A stretch of DNA of 64,000 bases, from positions 187,746,559-187,810,558 of the forward strand of contig NC_053391.1 in the NCBI RefSeq assembly GCF_905171765.1, given 5' to 3'. Positions 44,101 through 54,978 of this stretch are shown here, piece after piece. Position numbers and translations under genes: made by a program. Numbering within the stretch: the stretch's first letter is position 1; every line of letters starts with the position of its first letter. Source of the DNA: Bufo bufo. Lineage: Eukaryota > Chordata > Amphibia > Anura > Bufonidae. Below the pieces are notes generated by a model. The model was not told the origin of the DNA, searched no databases, and saw only the letters and a program-made list of their open reading frames with translations.

Positions 44101-44399
44101 ACAAATTAACCCTTGTGATCAATGCGGTGACCGATGTCACAGCCAGACCTCCCTCCAGAGATATCTAGTGCTAGCTGCTACACTTTTATGTGTAAGGCCT
44201 GGAGTGCTCATATTTCCATAAGAGGCTCCCAAAGAGGCTCGTAAAATATGCTGTTAAATGTTGACATTACCCTTCTAACCCCAAGGGAAGGGAAATCCTC
44301 CAGCCAAGGTTCCCTAGAGGTCTCCTGCACAGGGGGTTCTTCCTCTTCTGAATGCTAAGAAGGGGGGGGGGGCTGACTCTTCATGAGTTGGGGGTGTGC
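44101..44399. other. Unassigned flank of the minisatellite
   Basis: Starts with ATTAACCCTTGTGATCAATG and includes a G-run at 44363-44372. No gene or paired ends recognised. Confidence 0.45.
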
Positions 44400-44417
44400 C
44401 ATTTTCAGTGCCTTTTT

Positions 44418-44640
44418 CATAGTCGCCGGGACCGCGCTTGTACAGGCCGTCGGACTCAAGCGCGATCCTGTAACTGAATCGCGCGTGAGGAAGAGAAGAC
44501 AGGCAGGCATCGGGAACGGCGCGTGCACGATTTAGTTACAGGATCGCGATTGAGTCCGCGCGATAGACAGGATCGCGCTGCTACTGAGGCCGACGGCGCA
44601 TGCGCCGCCTGTACAAGCGTGGTCCCGGCGACTGAGCCGG
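44418..44640. repeat. GC-rich foldback element
   Basis: Left arm TCGCCGGGACCGCGCTTGTA (44422) is mirrored by TACAAGCGTGGTCCCGGCGA (to about 44630), and GCGATCCTGTAACT pairs with AGTTACAGGATCGC in the middle. No coding. Probably a MITE; the outer borders are not fixed. Confidence 0.7.
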
Positions 44641-44902
44641 GTGTCAATTACACTGCTTAGAGGCGGGGTTAGGGCAGGGGAGTTACAGCCTGGAGTGAGG
44701 GAAGGGCTACCCCCTTGACTTCTACCGTGACTTCAGGAGCTGGAGAAGAGTACTTTATAAGTCATTTTTTTCATGAATATACATCGCAGGAAAGCGGCAC
44801 AAGACCGTGTGCTAACACAATGAGGATAATCTATAAGGTACTGGTGATAGTTTATTAAGTGAAATCCAGGTGAAAGGTTCGCTTTAAATATTACAGTACA
44901 TC

Positions 44903-45042
44903 ATGGATGCTCAACCTATGGCCCTCTAGCTGTTGCAAACCTACAACTCCCAGGATGCCTTAATAGCTGTAGGCTGTCCAGGCATGCTGGGTGTTGTAGT
45001 TTTGCAACAGTTGGAGTGCCGCAGGTTGGGCATACCTGCAGA
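44903..45042. repeat. hAT-like MITE, second copy of the 15847 family
   Basis: ATGCTCAACCTATGGCCCTC at the left is mirrored near 45015-45035, and the core has CTACAACTCCCAGGATGCC. More diverged than the copy at 15847-15987. No clear target duplication. Confidence 0.65.
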
Positions 45043-46260
45043 TAATGGTGGTGCAACTTGCTAGGCAGTTCTACGGGCCCAGGTACCAATCAACGGTTTT
45101 CTCAGTGTCTAAACCTCAGCTCCTGGAGGTCATACAAGGGCAGTGAAGGCGGCAGTAATTATTTCCAACCCAACGGAGGCCAGTCATGCCAGGCAGGCTG
45201 CTTAATCTTCTCCACTGGGACTTAATCGTCCACTGGAACTTGACCATGACATCGGGGGACACAGTGCACAAGCCAGAGCTTCATGTCCCAGGGAACAGCT
45301 GGCAGTTTTCCCAGTGTCCCTGAGCATCGAGTCACACTGTGCTCTGGGATGGACACTTCAGAGCCAGGTACCTGGTCGCCTGTGTGCATTTTTAAATACA
45401 AGTTCCAGGAGGTGCAGTTCTACTTAGCCACCACAAGGCCTCCAATATGTCCCTTTCAAAGCATGGCCATTTTGTCAGTGTTTACTGTGTAAAGGCCAGA
45501 GTTTCATTGACCCCGAACCCAACCAGCAGTCTTACTGGCCCTGGATCCCAACTCCTAGAGGTCACCAAAGGAGGATGCAGGAGGCAGATGGTCATTCCTC
45601 AGCACTGGCTACCCATGCTGGGCAAGTGGTGTAAATTTGCTCCAGGGGCTATAGAACCACTTTGGAAGCAGTTTTTCACAGTATGCCAACTCAATTGAAG
45701 ACATTGGTTAGAATACAGAGCTTTCTGACCAGGACTCGAGGACCAGGTGTTGGGCTTTATTTCTATATCTTCCTCCCACGTCCTGGGGCTTATTTTTACA
45801 ACCTGGGACTTTGTCATCGCTCCTGAAAGTTGACTGGGATGTCACCGGGCACTGTGCCCTGGTCATAGTTCCACGGCTACAGGTAGAAACCATGGGTTTT
45901 CCCTGTCCCTGCATCACTATTCCTGCAATACTTGGAAGGACAGGGTTGCTGGTAGCTCCAACCCAGCAAAGCCCAGCATTCTATATAATGCCTAAATGCA
46001 AACCAGCAAAGTATAAAATATTACCTTCCCGAGGTTGTCGCACTGCGACACCAACATAAAGTCACCCAGCACTATAAAATCATCCCTATACAACAACAGT
46101 GCCATAATACGAGTGGGATACTGGTCTCTTTTTTTATGTTCTGAGTAAGAAAGTTCTGTTCTTCCGATAAAGTGTAGTTTATTGAGGACATTTGCATATT
46201 AGCATTTCTTCTGTGCAAGAACAAGTGGCAAACTATAAAGTGCTCTTGTTTCAGAACTAA
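45043..46260. other. 1.2 kb without recognised features
   Basis: Moderate GC, several short open frames without motifs. A segment near 46133 (GTAAGAAAGTTCTGTTCTTC) recurs near 48598, so part of it is a dispersed repeat. No gene can be supported. Confidence 0.5.
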
Positions 46261-46470
46261 ATCAAAGGGGTTTTCCGTGTGATGACCTATCCTCTGCCAA
46301 TCAGCTGTTTGAGTAGACACCGGCGCTCCTGGGTTCGCCGCAGCCTTCTCACAGCTTTTCCCAGGCCAGTGACGACACGTTCATCGGTCACATGGCCTGG
46401 GCACAGCTCAGCCCCATAGAAGTGAATGGGGCTGAGCACGATATTAAGCACAGCCGCTATACAATGTACA

Positions 46471-46660
46471 ACGGCTTCTTCAATTCATATGCTTGATATT
46501 TATTCCATTAATATTACAATAATTATTGTAATATTGATGGAATAAATATCAAGCATATGAATTGAAGAAGCCGTTGTCTGCTGGGATTCCTTTACTGCTG
46601 TCTTGGAGTTCGCTCTTTTCCCGTGTGGAGTATTAGTCGAGTGCCGATCTTTTCCACTTG
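46471..46660. mobile_element. Foldback insert with 14 bp target duplication
   Basis: GCTATACAATGTAC occurs on both sides (ending near 46470 and near 46674). Inside is a near-perfect palindrome with arms of about 51 bases (46471-46575, centre AATATTACAATAATTATTG) with one mismatch, followed by unpaired sequence (TGCTGGGATTCCTTTACTGC). The variable, long target duplication and a partly inverted copy fit a retroelement end, possibly Penelope-like, rather than a DNA transposon. The family is uncertain. Confidence 0.6.
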
Positions 46661-46813
46661 CTATACAATGTACGGCTTGGTAAGCACGGAGGAGGCCGCG
46701 GTGCTCACAGCCTTCTCAAACAGCTGATCGGCAGGGGTCCTGCGTGTCAGACCCCCACCGATCAGATACTGATGACCTATCCAGAGGATAGGTCATCAGT
46801 TATAAAATCTTGG

Positions 46814-48497
46814 CAGGGGCGTACCTAGAGCATTTGGCACCCGGGGCGAACCCTTTGTTTGGCACCCCCCCCCCCCAAGAAAGTTAAGAAAACATGCACA
46901 AACTTTTTTCAATGTTTTCAATAATATTTATAAATAAAAATAAAACCCCTTAATAAAATAAACCTCTGCACACACCCTTAACGAAATAAACCCATTAACC
47001 CCCCTTAATAAAACCCATTAACCACCCCTTAATAGACCCCTTAACCCTTCCTTAATAAAATAAAAACCTGCACCCCCTTAAACCCCAGTATAATAAACAT
47101 TGGTGACGCAGTGCGCCCCCCCTCCCTAGTATAATAAACATATAAACATTGGTGGTGCAGTGCGCCCCCCCAACACCCTAGTATAATAAACATTGGTGGC
47201 GCAGTGTGCCCCCCCAACATAATAAACATTGGTGGGCAGTGCGCCCCCCCTCCCTAGCATAATAAACATATAAACATTGGTGGTGCAGTGCGCCCCCCCC
47301 CCCAACACCCCAGTATAATAAACATTGGTGGCGCAGTGTGCCCCCCCAACATAATAAACATTGGTGGCGCAGTGTGCCCCCCCAACATAATAAACATTGG
47401 TGGGCAGTGCGCCCCCCCTCCCTAGCATAATAAACATATAAACATTGGTGGTGCAGTGCCCCCCCCCCCAACACCCCAGTATAATAAACATTGGTGGCAT
47501 AGTGCGCCCCCCCCCCCCCAACATAATAAACATTGGTGGGCAGTGCCAATGAGGGTTAAAAAAATAAATAAAAATTAACTCACCACCTCCAATTGATCAC
47601 GTAGCAGCCGGTCTCATGTACTTTCTTCAGGACGCAGGACCTGTGGTGATGTCACTGAGCTCATCACATGATACATCACATGATCCATCACCATGGTAAT
47701 GGACCATGTGATAGAGGCTGGAGCTCAGTGACGTCACCACAGGTCCTGAAGAAATTACAAGGAGACCGGCAGCAGCTACGCGATCAATTGGAGGAGGTGA
47801 GTTAATTTTTTATTTTTTAACCCTCATTGCCACTGCCCACTGCCCACCAATGTTTATTATACTGGGGGGGGGCGCACTCAATGTTTATTATACTGGGGGG
47901 GGGGGGGCGCCGCAATCAATGTTTATTATACTGGGGGGGGGGGCGCCGCACTCAATGTTTATTATACTGGGGGGGGGGGGCGCCGCAATCAATGTTTATT
48001 ATACTGGGGGGGGGGCGCACTCAATGTTTATTATACTGGGGGGGGGGGCACTCTGAAGATAACTGAGCTGTTAATACAAATACAGGAGGCGGGTGCTGGA
48101 ATCACATATCCTGCACCCGACCTCTATGACAGGGAGCGGCACCTGAGCGGTTAACTGCAGCTGATCGCAGCTCCCTGTCACAGAGGTCGGGTGCAGGCTA
48201 TGTGATTCCAGCACCCGCCTCCTGTATTTGTATTAACAGCTCAGTTATCTTCATTGGTGGCGCAGTGGCCACAGCCCCTCCCCCGGCCCTGTCCCTCTCC
48301 TTATTGGCCGCGGCGGCAACAGCACAGGGGGAGGGAGAGACCATCTGGAGCCCTGCCCCTATCACAGCGCCACGCCTGGGCCGGCCCACTCGCCACATTT
48401 TTTTTTTTTTTTTTTTTTTTTTTATCCTCAGTCGCGGCTGGCACCCCCCTTGTGAGTGGCACCCGGGGCGGGCCGCCCCCCCCTTGGTACGCCACTG
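46814..48497. mobile_element. hAT-type MITE (1684 bp)
   Basis: Inverted ends CAGGGGCGTACC and GGTACGCCACTG, with a perfect 8 bp duplication AATCTTGG at 46806-46813 and 48498-48505, the hAT signature. The interior is non-coding: C-rich tandem repeats, two large hairpins (47590-47810; 48059-48250) and a G-rich mirror array. No transposase frame. Confidence 0.92.
47085..47560. repeat. C-run tandem array (left arm)
   Basis: Repeats of AATAAACATTGGTGG followed by a 6-10 base C-run (CAGTGCGCCCCCCC). The unit length varies from about 40 to 75 bases. It has an inverted, G-rich counterpart at 47840-48056 (AATGTTTATTATACTGGGGG). Long frames over both are artefacts. Confidence 0.85.
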
Positions 48498-48516
48498 AAT
48501 CTTGGGAAACCCTTTT

Positions 48517-48897
48517 AAGTGCAATTCAAAATGTCATTCTAGCTTTCTTTTCTGCAACAAGTGATAATACTGGTCTCTTCCTCTTGTCCTCTTTTCAGTA
48601 AGAAAGTTCTGTTCTTCCACTATTTTCTAACAAGGGTAGTTTATTTAGCATTTTTTTTATGTTTTCACATCAATAAAGGCTTCTTAACATTTAATACTCG
48701 TTAACATTTCATAGTTTGCCTAAGGAGTACTCGTCATTCTATATGTTGCCTAGGCATTACATGCAATGCCTAGTGAAAGCATATAAAAGACTGAAATAAC
48801 ACAGCCATTTCATACTTTGCCTAAATACTTTAGGCATTCTATAGAATTCCTAGGCATGTTTTACAATTCCTGCATTTCATACATTGCCTGCAACATA
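48517..48897. other. AT-rich stretch with TGCCTA motifs
   Basis: No gene. The motif TGCCTA, or its complement TAGGCA, occurs about eight times in 200 bases (48715-48895: TTTGCCTAAGG, TTGCCTAGGCATT and others), without a fixed period. Confidence 0.5.
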
Positions 48898-50461
48898 CAG
48901 GGAGTGCAGAATTATTAGGCAAGTTGTATTTTTGAGGATTAATTTTATTATTGAACAACAACCATGTTCTCAATGAACCCAAAAAACTCATTAATATCAA
49001 AGCTGAATATTTTTTGGAAGTAGTTTTTAGTTTGTTTTTAGTTTTAGCTATTTTAGGGGGATATCTGTGTGTGCAGGTGACTATTACTGTGCATAATTAT
49101 TAGGCAACTTAACAAAAAACAAATATATACCCATTTCAATTATTTATTTTTACCAGTGAAACCAATATAACATCTCAACATTCACAAATATACATTTCTG
49201 ACATTCAAAAACAAAACAAAAACAAATCAGTGACCAATATAGCCACCTTTCTTTGCAAGGACACTCAAAAGCCTGCCATCCATGGATTCTGTCAGTGTTT
49301 TGATCTGTTCACCATCAACATTGCGTGCAGCAGCAACCACAGCTTCCCAGACACTGTTCAGAGAGGTGTACTGTTTTCCCTCCTTGTAAATCTCACATTT
49401 GATGATGGACCACAGGTTCTCAATGGGGTTCAGATCAGGTGAACAAGGAGGCCATGTCATTAGATTTTCTTCTTTTATACCCTTTCTTGCCAGCCACGCT
49501 GTGGAGTACTTGGACGCGTGTAATGGAGCATTGTCCTGCATGAAAATCATGTTTTTCTTGAAGGATGCAGACTTCTTCCTGTACCACTGCTTGAAGAAGG
49601 TGTCTTCCAGAAACTGGCAGTAGGACTGGGAGTTGAGCTTGACTCCATCCTCAACCCGAAAAGGCCCCACAAGCTCATCTTTGATGATACCAGCCCAAAC
49701 CAGTACTCCACCTCCACCTTGCTGGCGTCTGAGTCGGACTGGAGCTCTCTGCCCTTTACCAATCCAGCCACGGGCCCATCCATCTGGCCCATCAAGACTC
49801 ACTCTCATTTCATCAGTCCATAAAACCTTAGAAAAATCAGTCTTGAGATATTTCTTGGCCCAGTCTTGACTTTTCAGCTTGTGTGTCTTGTTCAGTGGTG
49901 GTCGTCTTTCAGCCTTTCTTACCTTGGCCATGTCTCTGAGTATTGCACACCTTGTGCTTTTGGGCACTCCAGTGATGTTGCAGCTCTGAAATATGGCCAA
50001 ACTGGTGGCAAGTGGCATCTTGGCAGCTGCACGCTTGACTTTTCTCAGTTCATGGGCAGTTATTTTGCGCCTTGGTTTTTCCACACGCTTCTTGCGACCC
50101 TGTTGACTATTTTGAATGAAACGCTTGATTGTTCGATGATCACGCTTCAGAAGCTTTGCAATTTTAAGAGTGCTGCATCCCTCTGCTAGATATCTCACTA
50201 TTTTTGACTTTTCTGAGCCTGTCAAGTCCTTCTTTTGACCCATTTTGCCAAAGGAAAGGAAGTTGCCTAACAATTATGCACACCTGATATAGGGTGTTGA
50301 TGTCATTAGACCACACCCCTTCTTATTACAGAGATGCACATTACCTAATATGCTTAATTGGTAGTAGGCTTTCGAGCCTATACAGCTTGGAGTAAGACAA
50401 CATGCATAAAGAGGATGATGTGGTCAAAATACTCATTTGCCTAATAATTCTGCACGCAGTG
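48898..50461 (-). mobile_element. Tc1-like DD37E transposon, apparently complete (1564 bp)
   Basis: Ends CAGGGAGTGCAGAATTATT and the complement of CACTGCGTGCAGAATTATT, flanked by TA on the left and (TA)n on the right. The only gene is an open transposase on the minus strand. Second Asp and Glu are 37 residues apart, the mark of DD37E elements (published as TRT). The tips differ by a few bases, so it is not pristine. Confidence 0.93.
49227..50243 (-). CDS. Tc1-like DD37E transposase, intact (338 aa)
   Basis: I chose ATG 50243 (MGQKKDLTGSEK); the ten codons upstream have only a TTG start. 338 residues to the stop at 49227. N-terminal helix-turn-helix (LAEGCSTLKIAKLLKRDH), a basic hook region (KKRVEKPRRKIT), then the second DNA-binding domain (LATSLAIFQSCNITG). 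Core: VLWTDEMRVSLDG (first Asp), GGGGVLVWAGI (Gly-rich box), MIFMQDNAPLHAS (second Asp), [12 protein letters not shown] (Glu). Residues counted between second Asp and Glu: 37. All catalytic residues are present and no stop or shift is seen. Family knowledge says TA-specific cut-and-paste. Confidence 0.94.
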   Translation of the reverse strand: MGQKKDLTGSEKSKIVRYLAEGCSTLKIAKLLKRDHRTIKRFIQNSQQGRKKRVEKPRRKITAHELRKVKRAAAKMPLATSLAIFQSCNITGVPKSTRCAILRDMAKVRKAERRPPLNKTHKLKSQDWAKKYLKTDFSKVLWTDEMRVSLDGPDGWARGWIGKGQRAPVRLRRQQGGGGVLVWAGIIKDELVGPFRVEDGVKLNSQSYCQFLEDTFFKQWYRKKSASFKKNMIFMQDNAPLHASKYSTAWLARKGIKEENLMTWPPCSPDLNPIENLWSIIKCEIYKEGKQYTSLNSVWEAVVAAARNVDGEQIKTLTESMDGRLLSVLAKKGGYIGH

Positions 50462-50487
50462 TATATATATATATATATATATATATA
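50462..50487. repeat. (TA)n microsatellite
   Basis: Joins the DD37E element and the next Tc1-like relic. Confidence 0.95.
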
Positions 50488-50639
50488 CAGTACAGACCAA
50501 AAGTTTGGACACACCTTCTCATTCAAAGAGTTTTCTTTATTTTCATGACTATGAAGGCATCAAAACTATGAATCAACACATGTGGAATTATATACATAAC
50601 AAACAAGTGTGAAACAACTGAAAATATGTCATATTCTAG

Positions 50640-50935
50640 GTTCTTCAAAGTAGCCACCTTTTGCTTTGATTACTGCTTTGCACTCTCTTGGCATTCTCTT
50701 GATGAGCTTCAAGAGGTAGTCCCCTGAAATGGTCTTTTAACAGTCTTGAAGGAGTTCCCAGAGATGCTTAGCACTTGTTGGCCCTTTTGCCTTCACTCTG
50801 CGGTCCAGCTCACCCCAAACCATCTCGATTGGGTTCAGGTCCGGTGACTGTGGAGGCCAGGTCATCTGGCACAGCACCCCATCACTCTCCTTCATGGTCA
50901 AATAGCCCTTACTTTCAAAGTTTTCCCAATTTTTC
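50640..50935 (-). pseudogene. Tc1-like transposase C-terminal part
   Basis: The minus strand reads LTMKESDGVLCQMTWPPQ, then [18 protein letters not shown] with the catalytic Glu, then WELLQDC and a stop (TAA) followed by decayed text to KAKGGYFEE. The first two catalytic Asp residues are not present. Inactive. Confidence 0.85.
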
Positions 50936-50963
50936 GGCTGACTGACTGACCTTCATTTCTTAA

Positions 50964-53068
50964 CCACTTCCCATCTGGGCCATTTGCCCCCTTCCTGACC
51001 AGGCCAAATTTTGCAAAACTGACATATCTCACTTTATGTGGTAATAACTTTGGAACGCCTTTATTTATCCAAGTCATTCAGAGATTGTTTTCTCGTGACA
51101 CATTGTACTTCATGATAGTCATAAATTTGAGTCAAAATATTTCACCTTTATTTATGAAAAAATCCCAAATTTACCCAAAAATTTAAAAAATTCGCAATTT
51201 TCTAAATTTCAATTTCTCTGCTTTTAAAACAGAAAGTGATACCTCATAAAATATTTATTATTTAACATTCCCCATATGTCTAATTTATGTTGGCATCATT
51301 TTGGAAATGTCATTTTTTTTTTTTAGGACGTTAGAAGGCTTAGAAGTTTAGAAGCAATTCTTCAAATTTTTAAGAAAATTGCCAAAACCCACTTTTTAAG
51401 GACCAGTTCAGGTAATAAGTCACTTTGTGGGGCCTACATAGTGGATACCCCCATAAATGACCCCATTGTAGAAACTACACCCCTCAAGGTATTCAAAACC
51501 GATTTTACAAACTTTGTTAACCCTTTAGGCGTTCCACAAGAATTAAAGGAAAATGGAGATCAAATTTTTAAATTTCACTTTTTTGGCAGATTTTCCATTT
51601 TAATCAATTTTTTTCTTTAACACATCGATGGTTAACAGCCAAACAAAACTCAATATTTATTACCCAGATTCTGCGGTTTACAGAAACACCCCACATGTGG
51701 TCATAAACTGCTGTATGGGCACACGGCAGGGCGCAGAAGAAAAGGAACTCCACATGGTTTTTAGATGCCATGTCCCATTTGAAGCCCCCTGATGCACCCT
51801 TACAGTAGAAACTCCCAAGAAGTGACCCCATTTTGGAAACTAGGGGATAAGGTGCCAGTTTTATTAGTACTATTTTTGGGTACATATGATTTTTTGATCA
51901 TTCATTATAACACTTTATGGGGCAAGGTGACCAAAAAATTGGTTGTTTTAGCACAGTTTCTATTTATTTATTTTTACAGCGTTCACCTGAGGGGTTCAGT
52001 CAAGTGACATTTTTATAGAGCAGATTGTTACGGACGTGGCGATACCTAATATGTATACTTTTTCTCATTTATTAAAGTTTTACACAATAATAGCATTTTT
52101 GAAACAAAAAAATTATGTTTTAATGTGTCCATGTTCTGAGAGCTATAGTTTTTTTTATTTTTTGAGAGATTTTCTTATGTAGGGGCTCATTTTTTGCGGG
52201 ATGAGGTGACGGTTTTATTGGTACTATTTTGTGGGACATACGCATTTTTGATCACTTGGTGTTGCACCTTTTGTGATGCAAGGTGACAAAAATTGCTTGT
52301 TTTGACACAGTTTTATTTTTTTTAATTTTTTTTACGGTGTTCACCCGAGGGGTTAGGTCATGTGATATTTTTATAGAGCTGGTTTTTACGGATGCGGCAA
52401 TACCAAATATGTCTATTTTATTTTATTTTTTCTATTTTTAATTTTTTTTTTTATTCCTTACTTGGGAACTTTTTTTTTTTTTACATGTGAAACTTTATTT
52501 TATTTTATTTTTTCAACCCTTTATTTTTTTTATTTTTTTTTACACTTTTCGTCCTCCATAAGGTCATACAAGACCTCTGGGGGACATTTGCTTCACTTTT
52601 TCTTTTTTTTTTCACTGTTGATTTCTCCTGTAACTGGGGCTGACATAGTAGCCCCAGTTACAGGACAAATGCACCCCTAGAGAGGCTGTACAGCAGCAAA
52701 CCAGCGCTGTACAGCCTCAGAGCAGGGCTGATCGAGGTCTCTGAGAGACCTCACACAGCTCCTGCACACTCCGGTCACGGCGGTCACATGACCGCCGGGC
52801 CGGAACAGGAAGCGCACAGCGCTTCCTCCTCTGCAGACACAGCGCTCGGTGAGCGCTGTGTCTGCAGCGATCGTGAAGGCAGGGACACCTGGGAACTGTC
52901 CCTGCCTTGTCTTACGGTTGCCCTGCTGTCACTGACAGCGGGCAACCCGATCAGCAGCTGCACGATTAGCGTGCAGCTGCTATTTCTGACAGGACGTTCT
53001 AAAACGTGCTGTCAGAAATAGACGTCCACCCATAGGACGTTTATAGTCTATGGGCGGACGTGAAGCGG
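50964..53068. mobile_element. piggyBac-type non-autonomous element (2.1 kb)
   Basis: TTAA at 50960-50963 and 53069-53072; the host Tc1 relic closes as ATTTCTTAAAGTAATG. Ends CCACTTCCCATCTGGGC and GCGGACGTGAAGCGG. The interior shares blocks with the piggyBac element at 13747-17896 (ACACCCCTCAAGGTATTC at 51478) and with 18692-18900 (GTGACATTTTTATAGAGC). T-rich in 52440-52610. No transposase. Confidence 0.85.
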
Positions 53069-53585
53069 TTAAAGTAATGATGGCCACTAGTTTTTCTTTA
53101 CTTAGCTGCTTTTTTCTTGCCATAATACAAATTCTAACAGTCTATTCAGTAGGACTATCAGCTGTGTATCCACCTGACTTCTCCTCAACGCCACTGATGG
53201 TCCCAACCCCATTTATAAGGCAAGAAATCCCACTTATTAAACCTGACAGGGCACACCTGTGAAGTGAAAACCATTTCAGGGGACTACCTCTTGAAGCTCA
53301 TCAAGAGAATGCCAAGAGTGTGCAAAGCAGTAATCAAAGCAAAAGGTGGCTACTTTGAAGAACCTAGAATATGACATATTTTCAGTTGTTTCACACTTGT
53401 TTGTTATGTATATAATTCCACATGTGTTAATTCATAGTTTTGATGCCTTCAGTGTGAATCTACAATTTTCATAGTCATGAAAATAAAGAAAACTCTTTGA
53501 ATGAGAAGGTGTGTCCAAACTTTTGGTCTGTTCTGTATAACATACCTTTTCACAAACACTTCTTATATGCATACCTTAAAGAGGT

Positions 53586-53680
53586 TGTGTCACTTAAAGG
53601 GGTTCTCCGGGAATTAAGAAAATAAAAATACTTAAATATTACTTTATAATAAATATATTCCCAAATACCTTTCATTACTT
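53586..53680. repeat. Left piece of a repeat split by the L1 insertion
   Basis: AGGGGTTCTCCGGGAATTAAG through ATACCTTTCATTACTT. The sequence resumes at 60966 with the duplicated ACCTTTCATTACTT. Probably the end of a MITE whose right part is 60980-61332. Confidence 0.55.
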
Positions 53681-53770
53681 TTTTTTTAAATATCTTTATT
53701 AGTATATAAAAAGAATACACAAGGAAAGAATTTGAGTAAACACTCAATATAGTTAATACCTTTTTTCCTT

Positions 53771-54312
53771 TCCCTTCTGCACCGCCTCCTAATCCTCTGT
53801 GCCGCCTCTTGCTCTCCCTCCATCCCCCTTCCTCCCTCCTCCTGCTGTAAGATATCGCGTGTGCGCACAGGGCTCTGCCTGATACGCCCGTGCGGACTTC
53901 TCGATTTGGCTTCTTAAAGCGAAGTGCGCATGCGCCGACACTTCGCTCAACCCAGGTATGACCTGCACTCTGGCGCCAGCCTCTCAGAGCCCTGTGCGCA
54001 CGCGCGATATCTTACAGCAGGAGGAGGAGGGGGGAGGGAGAGCGAGAGGCGGCACAGAGGATTAGGAGGCGGTGCAGAAGTCTGAAAAGGCGGCGCTGGG
54101 CACGAACGCCGGTGGGTGCGTCCGGCACCTTGCATCCCTTGACATCCCCTTGGGCACCTTATTTCTTTGAGTGACAGGTTAGTAAAACCTGTTTTTTTAG
54201 CAAAATAAGGCTACGGATCACATTTAGAAGCCCACATTAGGAATCCTGATGAGGCCCTGAACATCAGCATATGTTTAGCTGGCAGGGGTGAAACCTGGTG
54301 ACAGAATCCTTT
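53771..54312. repeat. Foldback MITE in the LINE 3' region
   Basis: Arms about 100 bases: CTTCTGCACCGCCTCCTAAT (53777) against ATTAGGAGGCGGTGCAGAAG (to 54081), with GATATCGCGTGTGCGCACAG and its mirror near the loop. Contains TGACAGGTTAGTAAAACCTG and ends in CCTGGTGACAGAATCC. Borders approximate. Confidence 0.65.
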
Positions 54313-54426
54313 TAATCTCTCTATCCTTGACTACTTGTGAAATGTAGAGAATCCTATTCTTTTGCCAAAATGTATCCGTTCTAGAATCTGTAGATGTGCG
54401 TTATGCCAAAGAGGTGTGAATATAAG

Positions 54427-54976
54427 TTAACCCTTTACCCTCAACCATATTCTAGTAGTAGCCCAGATTTTAGAAAGTAATTTTGTAGTCTCTTTATAAC
54501 TCCGTTGACTAAACAATAGTCCAGATTCCAAGAGAGTGAATATATTGTTATGTAAATAACTCCCTACTAGGCTCCTTAAAAGTGCACTATTTTTCCATTC
54601 ATAACAGATCAATAACTGAGCGGCAATAAAATAATCTTTGAAGTAGGGGAGGTTTAAACCCCCATATTCCAATGGTTTGTATAGGTATTCCAATTTTAGT
54701 CTAACTCGTTTTCTTCCCCACACTATATGATTAATTATTCTTTCCATGAGTTTAAAGTATTTATCTTCTATCCAGATAGGTGTATTCCTGAGAACATACA
54801 GGAATTGTGGTAAAATCACCATTTTGACCAGTGAAACTCAATCAGCTCTAGATAGAGGAAGTTTCAACCAAATCCCTATTTTTGCTCTGATTTTTGTTAT
54901 TAATGGGATCAGATTAATTTGGACAAAGTTTTCAACCCTGGGCGATATCGTCAAGCCCAAGTATTGAAGGTTATAC
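54427..54976 (-). pseudogene. L1 ORF2 C-terminal domain
   Basis: Continues the RT after the nested DD35E element: VILPQFLYVLRNTPIWIED, IVWGRKRVRLKLEYLYKP, YGGLNLPYFKDYF, typical of L1 thumb and C-terminal regions. The frame ends at RVKG (54427). The short link 54823-54976 has frame changes. Confidence 0.85.
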
Positions 54977-54978
54977 TA

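Larger units (their letters stand above)
46264..48516. repeat. Foldback MITE interrupted by two insertions
   Basis: Ends AAAGGGGTTTTCCG and GGGAAACCCTTTT. Subterminal CAATCAGCTGTTTGAG (46300) pairs with CTCAAACAGCTGATC (46712), and ATGACCTATCC recurs at both sides. A foldback insert (46471-46660) and a hAT-type MITE (46814-48497) are nested in it, since the end sequence AATCTTGG...GGGAAACCC closes up when they are removed. Confidence 0.75.
50488..53535 (-). mobile_element. Tc1-like transposon relic with nested TTAA MITE
   Basis: Left end CAGTACAGACCAAAAGTTTG, right end mirrored to TTTGGTCTGTTCTG, with TA on both sides. Long inverted arms follow (AGAGTTTTCTTTATTTTCATG and its complement near 53470). 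Only the transposase C-terminus survives on the left. Both ends carry AGTAGCCACCTTTTGCTTTG-type sequence, so one arm was copied inverted. Confidence 0.9.

Noticed and set aside
43298..44168. Long frames on both strands (SPIHLASQI and GLIWLARWI types)
   Set aside because: Products of a 27 bp tandem repeat whose unit is a multiple of three; all frames are open unless a unit creates a stop.
45043..46260. Host exon candidates
   Set aside because: Short frames without splice context or domain signature, and part of the sequence is a dispersed repeat.
47126..48066. Gly-rich and Tyr-rich frames
   Set aside because: Artefacts of C-run and G-run arrays in a hAT-type MITE.
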